Shown piece after piece: positions 41,103 to 50,095 of a stretch of 64,000 nucleotides of DNA; the stretch's first letter is position 1; every line of letters starts with the position of its first letter. The notes beneath the pieces were generated by a model. It saw nothing but the letters and a program-made list of their open reading frames with translations. It was not told where the DNA came from and searched no databases. The stretch spans positions 42,111-106,110 of the forward strand of contig JBBDXD010000014.1 of NCBI GenBank assembly GCA_040902535.1, in the 5' to 3' direction. The position numbers and the translations under genes are program-made. This stretch comes from Dehalococcoidia bacterium. GTDB lineage: Bacteria > Chloroflexota > Dehalococcoidia > DSTF01 > JACRBR01.

Positions 41103-42109
41103 CGCATCGACCTCGCGTACTTCATCGCCGGGCGCAGCTGCGTGCGATGGCGCCGGTCGTGGTTCGAGAACATCAGCACATAATCGAGGATCGTATGCCG
41201 GTTGGGACGGGGCTGCCACCAGAATTCCGCCGTCAGTTCCAGGTGCTTCGGTTTGAGTTGCGACAGCAACAGCAACGTCTCGTGACGCATCGAAAGATAC
41301 TCGTCGATCAGCGCGCGATCCGGCGAGTATTGGCGCTCGCCGACACGCTCCGCGTTGCCCGCCTCGACATCGGGCCACTCATCTACGCTGTCCGTCTCGA
41401 TGATGTGGCGCAGATGGCCCTGCAGCACCCAGTCGCCCGTCGCGATGTGCGCCAGGAGTTGGCGATTCGTCCAGCCCGGGTTCACCGATGGTAGTTCCCA
41501 CGCCGCAGCGTCGACGCTATAGATCACGTACAGGCTTTCATCCGGCGCCAGCGCGTCGACGCCTGCCTGGATCGCAGGCAGGAACTTCAGGTTCTGCGGA
41601 TACCAGCTCTGTTCGCGCGCGCGCCGAACGTCAGCCAGGTGCAGGCGGTCGTGATAGCCGAGCCAGATCCGTTCGCGCACCGAGTTGTGCTCCGCACCGA
41701 ACGCCGGCAGCGACAGCGCGAGGTGCCGCGGCTCCAGCAGCTCGAACAGGCTGAGGAGCAGTTGGCGTCGCGAGTGCATCTCTTCGATGAGCTGTGCGGG
41801 CGTGCGCTGGCGGCCGCGTTTCACGGCGCGTTCGCGGGCAGCGCGCGCTTCCTCCGGTGTGATCGGCTTCGCGTCCGCGCCCTCGCCCCGGAGCAATCCC
41901 TTGGCCGCGAGCGCCCAAGTGTGGTCTGCCGCGGCTATGTGCGCGAGCACGTCGTGCAGCGTGCGCGAGCCGTAGGGGACGAACTTGCCCCATTCTTGCG
42001 GTTGCACGCCTTCCAGCGTCTCGGTCAGGACATCACGCGCCATCTGCATGTCCTGCACAGCGTCGTGAACGTAGGCCTCCATGGGCGCAGTGTATCGATG
42101 CCGCGCCAT
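41099..42109 (-). CDS. Tandem DinB-domain protein
   Basis: 336 aa with two DinB-like four-helix bundles. The first half has HDVLAHIAAADHTWALA and a His in HDRLHLADVRRA; the second has RQLLAHIATGDWVLQGHLRHI and FSNHDRRHRTQ. Each has the paired His positions of the family. The ATG at 42109 overlaps the DUF488 stop (TGATG); a later ATG at 42082 is possible. The double domain suggests an internal dimer, as in maleylpyruvate isomerase-like or mycothiol-type transferases. Substrate unknown. Confidence 0.78.
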   Translation of the reverse strand: MARHRYTAPMEAYVHDAVQDMQMARDVLTETLEGVQPQEWGKFVPYGSRTLHDVLAHIAAADHTWALAAKGLLRGEGADAKPITPEEARAARERAVKRGRQRTPAQLIEEMHSRRQLLLSLFELLEPRHLALSLPAFGAEHNSVRERIWLGYHDRLHLADVRRAREQSWYPQNLKFLPAIQAGVDALAPDESLYVIYSVDAAAWELPSVNPGWTNRQLLAHIATGDWVLQGHLRHIIETDSVDEWPDVEAGNAERVGERQYSPDRALIDEYLSMRHETLLLLSQLKPKHLELTAEFWWQPRPNRHTILDYVLMFSNHDRRHRTQLRPAMKYARSMR

Positions 42110-42639
42110 CACAGCATCGCCGGATACGTCACGCGCCCATGCTCGATCCGGGCGAATCGCGTCATCCGGTGCGTATCGGCGTTCGATGCGGACATGATGT
42201 GATCCACGGAATGGCCGCGCGCAGTGAGCGCATCGGCGATCAGCGAGCGATGGCATCGCCACGGCACCGCCTCCGCGCACATGATGGCGGCTCTCGACGC
42301 GCCGGCGAGCGCGATCAGGCGTTCGAGCGCAGCCGCGAAGTCTGCGGTGAGCATGTAATCGGCGTATCCGCGGAACGACTCATTTTGCCACGCCATGTTC
42401 GCCGAGTCTGCACGCGGCTTGCGGAAGCCACCGAGCTCCGGCAGATGCACGTACGCGATGCTTCGCTCCGGCAGCGCCGCGGCGAGCGCATCGCTGTTGA
42501 AGTGCGGATGCCGCCGCGAACGGGGCACCGTGCGCACGTCGACCAGCGTCTCGATGCGCCATGCTGTGAGCATCGATACGAACTCATCGAACGTGCGCGT
42601 CGAGTGGCCGACCGTCCACAGCTCGACCGCGTCGCTCAT
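42109..42639 (-). CDS. DUF488-family protein
   Basis: 176 aa DUF488 protein: ELWTVGHSTRTFDEFVSML at the N-terminus, VDVRTVPRSRRHPHFN and MCAEAVPWRCHRSLIADAL with a conserved CHR. Fold and function are not well established; members are sometimes linked to nucleic acid or stress roles. Start chosen at ATG 42639 because of its ATGA overlap with the phosphotransferase gene. Confidence 0.85.
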   Translation of the reverse strand: MSDAVELWTVGHSTRTFDEFVSMLTAWRIETLVDVRTVPRSRRHPHFNSDALAAALPERSIAYVHLPELGGFRKPRADSANMAWQNESFRGYADYMLTADFAAALERLIALAGASRAAIMCAEAVPWRCHRSLIADALTARGHSVDHIMSASNADTHRMTRFARIEHGRVTYPAML

Positions 42640-43556
42640 CCCGTCTGCGGCTCCGCAAGCCCGAACGCCCATCGGAACTGCGTAACGAGCAGGTCGAGCG
42701 GAGCGTCCCACTCACCTGCGAAGCGCATCCCGAGGTGGATCAGCCGTGCGCACTGGTTCGCGAATTGCACGCGGTCGACGAAGCCGTCGTCCGCCGGCCG
42801 CGCGTAATGGGCGAGCACCTGCTCGACGAATGGCATCCCGAGCCACAGCGCTACGCCTACGAACTCCGTCGCTGGATCGCCGATCGCCGCGTCCGCCCAG
42901 TCGATAATCCCGTGAAGATCATCGCCTTTCGGCGTCAGGATGTAGTGCTCACCCTTCAGGTCGTGATGCAGGAGCACCTCGGGCAACGTTGACGGACGCG
43001 GCGGCTCCACCTCCCCAAGCAGGTAGCGCTCGACCTCGTCCGTGAGGAGCGCCGGTGCTTCGCGACGGATCAGATCCGCATAACCCTCGATGCGCCGCCT
43101 CAGCTCCGATGCCGGAGGCGCAGCGTGCGGCACGACGCCGCATGCCCGGGCATCGGCGAGCGGAAACGCGTGCAGGATGGACAGCGCGCGGCCCAGCGTC
43201 TCCGCGCAACATGCACGATCGGCGCCGACGGGCCGATGCGTCTCCCCCGACAGCCCTTCGACCTTTCGATACGCCGCAACCCCGTACGGGAAGCGCTCGT
43301 CGGGCTCATGCACGTACTCGAACACGGGGATCGCGACAGGCAGCAGTGGCGCCAGCCGTGGCAACAGTTCCCGCTCGATCCCGAGACACCGCGCCGACGT
43401 GTCGTCGCGCGGTACGCGGATTACCACGTGGCCGTCGATCTCGTAGTTCGTGAAGTCGCCACGCTCGTCCATCAACCTTACGTGGCCAAAGGTCAACGAC
43501 GGAAAGCGCGCACGGAGCGCCGATAGACCGCTGAAGTCAGGGATCGCAGACTGCAT
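42636..43556 (-). CDS. APH-family phosphotransferase (aminoglycoside/choline kinase-like)
   Basis: 306 aa from ATG 43556 (a GTG at 43589 would add 11 residues). The catalytic loop LLHHDLKGEHYIL and the metal loop GIIDWADAAIGDPATEF are the Brenner and DFG-equivalent motifs of the APH fold. The substrate could be an aminoglycoside, a sugar or another small molecule; chromosomal context suggests metabolism, not resistance. It is first of a tightly overlapping set (APH, DUF488, tandem DinB, GRAM) read on the minus strand. Confidence 0.85.
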   Translation of the reverse strand: MQSAIPDFSGLSALRARFPSLTFGHVRLMDERGDFTNYEIDGHVVIRVPRDDTSARCLGIERELLPRLAPLLPVAIPVFEYVHEPDERFPYGVAAYRKVEGLSGETHRPVGADRACCAETLGRALSILHAFPLADARACGVVPHAAPPASELRRRIEGYADLIRREAPALLTDEVERYLLGEVEPPRPSTLPEVLLHHDLKGEHYILTPKGDDLHGIIDWADAAIGDPATEFVGVALWLGMPFVEQVLAHYARPADDGFVDRVQFANQCARLIHLGMRFAGEWDAPLDLLVTQFRWAFGLAEPQTG

Positions 43557-43711
43557 ATTCGCCGGTATCCGCTCCGCCGCGTACTCCACTCCGTCGATGC
43601 GTTCCGCGCATCGCGTTATGTCGTGTTATCGTCCTCGCCAGATTCAGATCTGCTATTCTGGACTCAACGGTATCATGCGAGACCATACGGGCTGTGAACG
43701 AGGAGGCGGGA

Positions 43712-44842
43712 ATGTCCAGGGCGAAGGTGGCAGTGCTGTTCTCGAAGCCTGAAACGGTGCACGAGGACTACGAGCGGCTCATGGACATGGCGGACTTTCG
43801 CCAGCACCTGAACCCCAACGCCACGACCATCCTCAAGGACAACATCTCCTGGCACTTCCCGTTCCCGTCCGCCAACACGACGCCCTGGCAGCTCGAGGCG
43901 GCTATTACGGGCCTGCGCAAGGCCGGCTACGACGACCTGATCTGCGTGCAGAACAAGACCGTCGTGACCGACGCCTTCAAGGGCGAAGACCTCAACAAGT
44001 ACCTGCCTGTCTTCAAGCACCACGACGTGCCGGTGAAGTTCAACTTCCGCGACCAGGACATGACCTGGGAGGTCTACCGGCCCCGCAAGCCCATGCTGGT
44101 GCTGGACAAGATCTTTCCGGACGGCGTCAAGATCCCTGACTTCTTTCATGGCAAGAACATCGTCCACCTGCCGACGGTGAAGTGCCACATCTATACGACG
44201 ACGACCGGCGCCATGAAGAATGCGTTCGGCGGGCTGCTGAGCACCAACCGCCACTACACGCACAGCCACATCCACGAGACGCTCGTCGACCTGCTGACGA
44301 TCCAGAAGGAGATCCACAGCGGCATCTTCGCGCTGATGGACGGCACTTCCGCCGGCAACGGTCCGGGGCCGCGCATCATGAAGCCTGAGCAGAAGAACGT
44401 TATTCTCGCGTCCGGCGACCAGGTCGCGATCGACGCCATCGCGGCGAAGATGATGGGCTTCGACCCGATGAGCATCCAATACATCAACCTGGCGCATCAC
44501 GCCGGACTCGGCGTCGGCGACCCGCGCGACATCGAGATCGTCGGCGCGGACATCACGAACGAGTCGTGGGGGTTCAAGGTCGGCGCGACGCTGCACAGCG
44601 TCATGGGCTACCTGGCGTGGTTCGGCCCGACGAAAGTGCTGCAGAAGGCGATCTTCCGCACGCCGCTCGTGCACGCGACGAACCTCTTCTCGGAGGCGTT
44701 CCACGACTACTACCACTGGCCGCTGAAGGAAAAGAAGATCTACGAGCAGTGGCTCACCGAATCCCCGTGGGGCCACCTGTTCCAGAAGTACATCGACGAA
44801 GGGGCGCAGTCCCCATCGACGGCGCCGGTCGCCACCGCATAA
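43712..44842 (+). CDS. DUF362-domain protein
   Basis: 376 aa DUF362 protein. The segment VHLPTVKCHIYTTTTGAMKN, with a Cys and Thr-rich turn, and DGTSAGNGPGPRIM later match the family, whose members often bind an iron-sulfur cluster; the classical CxxC clusters are not obvious here. Role unknown. ATG 43712 has GAGGAGGCGGGA before it and is preferred over GTG 43694. Confidence 0.82.
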   Translation: MSRAKVAVLFSKPETVHEDYERLMDMADFRQHLNPNATTILKDNISWHFPFPSANTTPWQLEAAITGLRKAGYDDLICVQNKTVVTDAFKGEDLNKYLPVFKHHDVPVKFNFRDQDMTWEVYRPRKPMLVLDKIFPDGVKIPDFFHGKNIVHLPTVKCHIYTTTTGAMKNAFGGLLSTNRHYTHSHIHETLVDLLTIQKEIHSGIFALMDGTSAGNGPGPRIMKPEQKNVILASGDQVAIDAIAAKMMGFDPMSIQYINLAHHAGLGVGDPRDIEIVGADITNESWGFKVGATLHSVMGYLAWFGPTKVLQKAIFRTPLVHATNLFSEAFHDYYHWPLKEKKIYEQWLTESPWGHLFQKYIDEGAQSPSTAPVATA

Positions 44843-44854
44843 CGGCCTCCTGCG

Positions 44855-45613
44855 ATGATCGCCGTAACGGCCACGCTGCCCGATGACGCGGCGCTTCGTG
44901 CGTCGGTGGTGCTCGTGCACGGCGCGGCGAATTCAGCGTCAGTGTGGACGTACTGGCAGCGCGCGCTGGCGGAACATGGCTTCGCTTCGTACGCGGTCGA
45001 CCTGCGCGGGCACGGCGCGAGTGACCCCGTCGACCTGTCCCGGACATCGATGCGGGACTACGTTGACGACGTCGTAAACCTCATTAACGAACTCGGCGGC
45101 AAGCGGGATTACTGGATCTCCATGGGATGGAGCATGGGCGGGTTGGTGGCGATGCAAGCCGCGTACGACCAGTGCGCGCTGGCATTCGTCGGGCTGGCGC
45201 CGAGCACGCCGGCGCTCGCGCGTGACGCTTCGATGCCGCTCCGCGAAGGCGTGTTCGGCATCGAAGAGTACGGCATCACGGACTTCGATCCGGACGCGGA
45301 TCAGCCGGCGATGGTCGACCTCGATCAAGAGGAGCGTGCGATCGCGCTGGCATCGCGATCGTCGGAGTCACGCTACGCACGCGATGAGCGTGCGGCGGGC
45401 GTCGTGGTGAGCGACCTCGACTGTCCGTCGCTGATCGTGACGAGCACCGGCGACACGCAGTGGCCGCGCTCGCGCTACGACTCTATGCATCTGCCGGTCG
45501 AGCACCTGAGCGTCGAAGGCGCGTCGCACTGGGGGTTGGTGCTGAACCGGCGCGTCATCGAGGCGCTTGTTCCGCGCGTGGTGGCATGGATTGATGGCGT
45601 GGCGCCTGAGTGA
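44855..45613 (+). CDS. Alpha/beta hydrolase
   Basis: 252 aa. VLVHGAANSASVW (HG oxyanion), nucleophile elbow GWSMGG, a later acidic residue in TSTGDTQWP and His in GASHWG. No cap insert is obvious. It follows DUF362 by 12 nt and may be co-transcribed. Esterase/lactonase-type, substrate unknown. Confidence 0.83.
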   Translation: MIAVTATLPDDAALRASVVLVHGAANSASVWTYWQRALAEHGFASYAVDLRGHGASDPVDLSRTSMRDYVDDVVNLINELGGKRDYWISMGWSMGGLVAMQAAYDQCALAFVGLAPSTPALARDASMPLREGVFGIEEYGITDFDPDADQPAMVDLDQEERAIALASRSSESRYARDERAAGVVVSDLDCPSLIVTSTGDTQWPRSRYDSMHLPVEHLSVEGASHWGLVLNRRVIEALVPRVVAWIDGVAPE

Positions 45614-45655
45614 GATTTGCCTTCGGCCTGGCCAAGGACGTGTGTGTGCAATTCG

Positions 45656-45686
45656 TGAGAGATTCTTCGCTGCGCTCAGAATGACC
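45656..45686. repeat. Intergenic repeat of the TTCGCTGCGCTCAGAAT type
   Basis: The stretch contains GATTCTTCGCTGCGCTCAGA followed by ATGAC. ATTCT and AGAAT form an imperfect hairpin. To my knowledge very similar sequences recur between genes in many unrelated GC-rich genomes and metagenomes, so this is probably a mobile or selected repeat. Only one copy is in this window. Confidence 0.5.
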
Positions 45687-45693
45687 GCGAGCG

Positions 45694-46425
45694 TTACTCC
45701 GTAAACAGCAGCAGCCGATAGTCCGCAGGCGCATAATCGATGATCTCACGGCCCGCCTGCGTGGCGCCACCTTCCGTGAGCAGATCGAAGTGCAATACGG
45801 GCTGCACCTGCGACAGATCGATGTCCAGCCGGATGCCGGCGATCTGGCTGTCCGCCGAGGCGAGCGGCGCAAAACCGGTGAACTTCGGCGGACCCGCGAA
45901 GCCGACCACGTAGCGCCACGGCTCGGGCCGTGATTGCACGGCGAGCTTGAGCGCGAGCGGCGGCTCGGTGAGCAACGGCTCCACGTACTCGCGGATGACG
46001 GCCTCGGATGCGTATTCGGTCGTCGGCCCCACTCGAATCGTATTCACAGACGCGCCTTCGTACCGCTGGCAGATGGCGGAGCCGCGGAGGCCGCTGCAGA
46101 TGCGCGGCTCCCAGTTGAACGTCGCCAACAGCGCATCGACGTTTTGTGCGGCGATGGCCGAGATGATCGCGTCGAGCGCTGGCTCCTGCGAGAGCATCGC
46201 AGCCGCGGCGTCGGGAGGCAGGGCTTCGCCGAGGTCGGGGGTCGCCGTCGAGACGACGAGCCCTTCGGGCACGAGACCGGCGGTCGCAGCCGCGACGAGC
46301 GTAGCGCGCGCTTCGGTTGGGTTCGGCGTCGGTGTTGTTACCCCTGCCTGTGACGGCGGCGGCGCTTCGCAGGCTGACGCGAGAGCCGCCATCATCAGCA
46401 TCACCAGTACGACGTTCTTCCGCAT
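45694..46425 (-). CDS. Lipoprotein of unknown function
   Basis: 243 aa from ATG 46425 (a GTG at 46434 is possible), with AGGTGG upstream. The lipoprotein signal MMAALASAC has its Cys near residue 19, followed by a Pro/Thr-rich stretch. The beta/alpha domain beyond (residues 70-240) is not recognised; it has Cys-containing RICSGLRGSAICQRY. It is anchored on the outer face of the membrane. No partner gene is adjacent in the same direction. Confidence 0.78.
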   Translation of the reverse strand: MRKNVVLVMLMMAALASACEAPPPSQAGVTTPTPNPTEARATLVAAATAGLVPEGLVVSTATPDLGEALPPDAAAAMLSQEPALDAIISAIAAQNVDALLATFNWEPRICSGLRGSAICQRYEGASVNTIRVGPTTEYASEAVIREYVEPLLTEPPLALKLAVQSRPEPWRYVVGFAGPPKFTGFAPLASADSQIAGIRLDIDLSQVQPVLHFDLLTEGGATQAGREIIDYAPADYRLLLFTE

Positions 46426-46533
46426 CACCGCCACCTCACACCTCGTCGCGTGACGCGATGGTAGCGGATTCGCCGGCGTTGATCCCGACGCGTTGCCTAC
46501 GCCCGGGTGACGCCATCCGCGCGAGCTTACACG

Positions 46534-47604
46534 CTACGTCGAATGTTCAGCGTGCGCCGGGTCGCGCTCTTCCGCGACGTTGAAGCGGCGCACAAGGCGG
46601 AAGTAGGCGAGGTCCACGCGCCGGTTGCGGCCCACGACCTCGCGCAGCGGCACCGCCACGATATCCAGCCCCTGCGCGGCGGCGATAACGCCCGTGCGCT
46701 TTTCGTGCAAGAAATCGACGGCTGTGGCGCCCATGCGCGTCGCCAGCACGCGGTCGAACATCGAAGGCGAGCCGCCGCGCTGCACGTGGCCGAGCACGGT
46801 GACCCGCGCTTCCGCGCCCGTGCGAGCTTCCAGCGCCTCCGCCAGGCGCGTCCCGATGCCGCGCGTGGCAAGCTGCGCGTGCCCGAACTGGTCCACGCGG
46901 CCCGCCGCATCGCCGGAGTCGACACCTTCGACCTTCGCGCCTTCGGCCACCACGACGATGCTGAAGCGGCGCGACTCCATCCGGTGCTGCACGTGGTGTA
47001 CGCACAGGTCGAGCGAGATCGGCTCTTCCGGAATGATGATGAGATCGGCGCCGCCGGCAATGCCCCCCGTGAGGGCGAGCCAGCCTGCATCGCGGCCCAT
47101 GACTTCGACCACCATGACGCGCCGGTGCGCTTCCGCCGTCGTATGCAGCCGGTCGAGCGCTTCGCCCACAATGTCGACCGCCGAGTCGAAGCCGATGCAG
47201 TAGTCCGTCCCCCAGACGTCGTTGTCGATCGTCTTGGGGACGCCGATGACCGAGAAGCCCCGCTCAGCGAGCTTCGCCGAGACGCTGAGCGTGTCGTCGC
47301 CGCCGATCGTGATCAGCCCTTCGATCCCGCGGCGCTGCAGGTTGTCTTCGACCTGCCGCATTTCCTCCTCGTTACGCGCCGGGTTGGTGCGCGACGAACC
47401 GAGGATGGTGCCCCCCAGGTGCAGGATGCCCGCGACTTCCTCCGACGTCAGCAGCAGCGAGTTGCCGGCGCCGAGCAGCCCCGCCCAGCCCTCGCGGAAG
47501 CCGTGGACCTCGTCGCCGCGCATCCACGCCCGGTGGGCGATTGCCCGGATGGCCGCATTGAGGCCCGGGCAGTCGCCGCCGCCCGTGAGGACTGCGATGC
47601 GCAT
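46534..47604 (-). CDS. pfkA: Phosphofructokinase with pyrophosphate-type active-site residues
   Basis: 356 aa. GGGDCPGLNAAIR (residues 8-20), GGDDT (101-105) and PKTIDND (123-129). In the standard numbering, Gly104 and Gly124 mark ATP-dependent enzymes, while Asp104 and Lys124 mark pyrophosphate-dependent ones; here both diagnostic residues are Asp104 and Lys124. The enzyme converts fructose 6-phosphate to the 1,6-bisphosphate, probably reversibly with PPi. GGAGG precedes ATG 47604. Some actinobacterial enzymes with these residues use other phosphoryl donors, so the donor is not certain. Confidence 0.9.
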   Translation of the reverse strand: MRIAVLTGGGDCPGLNAAIRAIAHRAWMRGDEVHGFREGWAGLLGAGNSLLLTSEEVAGILHLGGTILGSSRTNPARNEEEMRQVEDNLQRRGIEGLITIGGDDTLSVSAKLAERGFSVIGVPKTIDNDVWGTDYCIGFDSAVDIVGEALDRLHTTAEAHRRVMVVEVMGRDAGWLALTGGIAGGADLIIIPEEPISLDLCVHHVQHRMESRRFSIVVVAEGAKVEGVDSGDAAGRVDQFGHAQLATRGIGTRLAEALEARTGAEARVTVLGHVQRGGSPSMFDRVLATRMGATAVDFLHEKRTGVIAAAQGLDIVAVPLREVVGRNRRVDLAYFRLVRRFNVAEERDPAHAEHST

Positions 47605-47884
47605 GGGCGTCACCTCCGTGCGTCGATCATGCGGTCTTGCCTGCAGCATACGGGAATCAGGAAGACCCTGAGTTCAGCCGACGAACGGACTCGGCATTGA
47701 GGGGAGCCTGAGCGTCAAGTTTCATGAGCGGCGCGTGGCGGTGTCCGGCGGCGCTACGTTATGGTAGGACGCACACTCGAACGAACTTGACGGCTGCCCC
47801 GCCCGCCTCGGACGCGTGTTTTCGCGTTTCGGGTAGGAGGGGGAACGTGTCGTACTGCCACATAGAGCCCAGGAGGACCGCCTG

Positions 47885-48181
47885 ATGAGCGACTCGTCGT
47901 TGCTCTCCCAGTTGGAGCAGCGCACACAGCAGGTGAAGATCACGCTGGCGAACCTCGAAGCGGAGAAAACCCGCATCGAGAACCTCATCGGCCAGTTGCA
48001 GCCTCTTGTGCCGCAGTACGACGCACTCATTTCCGCCGAGAAGCTGCTCGGCGAAGCGAATATTGAACTGCACTCGTTGGCGCAGGATCGCCCGGACGAG
48101 CACCAACCGCAGCACAACGGCTGGGGTGATGCGCAGCCGCAGCAACAGGAGCAGGAGCAGGAGCATCCCTGGGGCGGCTGA
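47885..48181 (+). CDS. Small coiled-coil protein with a Gln-rich tail
   Basis: 98 aa. A long helical coiled coil (LLSQLEQRTQQVKITLANLE and on to about residue 65), then a His/Gln-rich tail (QPQQQEQEQEHPWGG). AGGAGG lies before ATG 47885. No family known. No partner obvious; it is an isolated gene with 280 nt of upstream sequence (47605-47884) that shows no clear promoter. Confidence 0.65.
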   Translation: MSDSSLLSQLEQRTQQVKITLANLEAEKTRIENLIGQLQPLVPQYDALISAEKLLGEANIELHSLAQDRPDEHQPQHNGWGDAQPQQQEQEQEHPWGG

Positions 48182-48421
48182 ACGTTGGAAGCGTGAAGCG
48201 AGAGGCGGGAAGCAGGATCAACGCCTCCGTTGAGCCGTCGGTGCAACAGGCCGTTGGTGCAATCGGCCTCCGTCCTCCGTCACACCGCTTCCCGCTACTA
48301 TCACGTAGCCTATGCGCTGCCGCGGCGCTGACGTAGCATGTAATGGAGGCAGGAGACACATCCTGCCTTCGTCATGTCCGGCGCATCTGCATCGACCGAA
48401 GCCCTCCAGAAAGGGACAGCG
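48182..48421. repeat. Word-like intergenic repeat region before an MBL gene
   Basis: The stretch after 48181 has partly repeated purine-rich words (GGAAGCGTGAAGCG, GGCGGGAAGCAGG) and later CGCTTCCCGCT near 48290, which can pair with AGCGGGAAG-type words to form hairpins. It resembles the inverted word repeats at 24571-24635 and 56357-56436. Confidence 0.4.
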
Positions 48422-49441
48422 ATGACAAGCGAAGTCGAGACGAAGCACCCCGTCCAGATCATGGACGGCCTGTTGCAACTCAAAGTCCCGATCCCCAACA
48501 ACCCGCTCGGGTGGGTGCTCCCGTACCTCATCGAGGGGCACGACGGCTGGACGCTCGTCGACTCCGGGTGGAACGTGCCGGAGGCGTGGGATGCTCTGGA
48601 ACAGCAACTGCGCGACGCCGGAGTAACGTTCGACAAGCTGAAGACGCTGCTGGTCACGCACATCCATCCCGACCACTACGGGCTTGCCGGGCGCGTGAAG
48701 GAGCATAGCGGCGCCAAGGTCATCGTCCACCAGCGCGAACGCGATCTGATCCGTTCGCGCTACCGTGATCCGTCGCAACTGCTGGCGACGATGGGCGACT
48801 GGCTGATCATGAACGGCGTGCCGAGAAGTTCGATGGAAGACCTCAAGGCGTCGGCGATGCCGGTGCGCGCGTATGTGGACCCCGTCGAACCCGATGAGGT
48901 CGTGTGGGGCGGCGAACGCCTGCCGATCGGCCGCTTCGAGTTCGAGGTGTGGTGGACGCCCGGGCATTCGCCCGGCCACATCTGCTTTCTCGAGCGCGGC
49001 AAGAAGTTCATTCTCACGGGGGACCACGTGCTCCCCACGATCACGCCGAACATCAGCCTGCATCCGCAGCAGCAGGGCAACCCGCTGGGCGACTACATCG
49101 CATCGCTCGAACGGCTTGAGGATCTCGACGTCGAACAGGTGCTTCCCGCGCACGAGTTCATGTTCAACGACCTGAAGGCGCGCCTCCGCAGCATCGAGTT
49201 GCACCATCGCGAGCGGCTGGACGAGATGATCGCCGCGATCGGGCGCGCCCAAAAAACTGCGTACGATGTCGCGGCGAAGGTGAAATGGGCGACGGGCGAC
49301 TTCAGCACCTTCTCTTCGTGGATGCAGCGTGCCGCGATCGGTGAGACGATCGCACACCTGGACTACCTGGTGATCGAAGGCGTGCTGGCGAAGTTCATGC
49401 AGGAAGGTGTGCAGTACTACAAGAAATCTGGCAATGACTGA
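48422..49441 (+). CDS. MBL-fold metallo-hydrolase
   Basis: 339 aa. The HxHxDH motif is THIHPDHYGLAG; the later GDHVLP and AHEFMF supply other ligands. It belongs to the broad glyoxalase II/lactonase-like set rather than RNase Z. ATG 48422 has AAAGGGA before it. It overlaps the Ogt gene by 8 nt. C-terminal extension (about 60 residues) is helical. Substrate unknown. Confidence 0.85.
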   Translation: MTSEVETKHPVQIMDGLLQLKVPIPNNPLGWVLPYLIEGHDGWTLVDSGWNVPEAWDALEQQLRDAGVTFDKLKTLLVTHIHPDHYGLAGRVKEHSGAKVIVHQRERDLIRSRYRDPSQLLATMGDWLIMNGVPRSSMEDLKASAMPVRAYVDPVEPDEVVWGGERLPIGRFEFEVWWTPGHSPGHICFLERGKKFILTGDHVLPTITPNISLHPQQQGNPLGDYIASLERLEDLDVEQVLPAHEFMFNDLKARLRSIELHHRERLDEMIAAIGRAQKTAYDVAAKVKWATGDFSTFSSWMQRAAIGETIAHLDYLVIEGVLAKFMQEGVQYYKKSGND

Positions 49442-49958
49442 GCTGTCTGTCGCGTACTACACGCACGCCAGCACGGCCGTCGGTCCGTTGCTGATCGCGG
49501 GCGACCGCTGCAGCCTCATGGCCATCAAGTTCGACGTCGAGGTGTACCAGATCGCTCGGGAAGTCGAGCGGCTCTACGACGAACTGCGCCAACGTTTCGT
49601 GCTGGAGCGCGACGATGCGCGGATGGCGGGCGTCGTACAACAGGTGGTCGACTACGTCGAAGGCAAACGGACGAAGTTCAAACTGTCCCTCGATCTGTCG
49701 TTCCTGACGCCGTTTCAACAGGCGGTACTGCTCGAGTGCGCACGCATCCCCCGCGGCGAGATCGCGAGTTACGCCGAACTCGCGCGGCGCGTCGGCAAGC
49801 CGCTGGCGTTTCGCGCCGTCGGCAACACCATGCGCATCAATCCGATCCCGATCGTCATCCCATGCCATCGCGTCGTGGCGAGCGACGGCATCGGCGGCTA
49901 CGGGGGTGGGCTGGCCGTCAAGCGGCAACTGCTCGCGCTCGAAGGCGTGTCGATCTAA
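49434..49958 (+). CDS. ogt: Methylated-DNA-[protein]-cysteine methyltransferase
   Basis: 174 aa Ogt/MGMT. The acceptor cysteine is Cys144 in IPCHRV, with FRAVGNTMRINP before it and YGGGLAVKRQLLALEG after. It removes alkyl groups from O6-guanine by suicide transfer to its cysteine. The start ATG 49434 overlaps the MBL stop, so the two are coupled. Confidence 0.92.
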   Translation: MTELSVAYYTHASTAVGPLLIAGDRCSLMAIKFDVEVYQIAREVERLYDELRQRFVLERDDARMAGVVQQVVDYVEGKRTKFKLSLDLSFLTPFQQAVLLECARIPRGEIASYAELARRVGKPLAFRAVGNTMRINPIPIVIPCHRVVASDGIGGYGGGLAVKRQLLALEGVSI

Positions 49959-50095
49959 CTTCGCCTCTGTTTCTCGCGCGGCCCGTGCCTGCTTCACCGC
50001 GCCGGCCGCGTCGGCCCAAGATCGCGCAGGCGCTCAACCTTCGTCCAATGATCACGCAGGACGCGTGTGCGACGGCGAGCGCGGGGGAGCTTCGC

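Noticed and set aside
43673-44920. 415-aa minus-strand frame opposite DUF362
   Set aside because: No start site, repetitive Arg/Val composition; the plus-strand DUF362 protein explains it.
46507-47700. 397-aa plus-strand frame opposite phosphofructokinase
   Set aside because: Shadow of the phosphofructokinase gene, which has all expected motifs.
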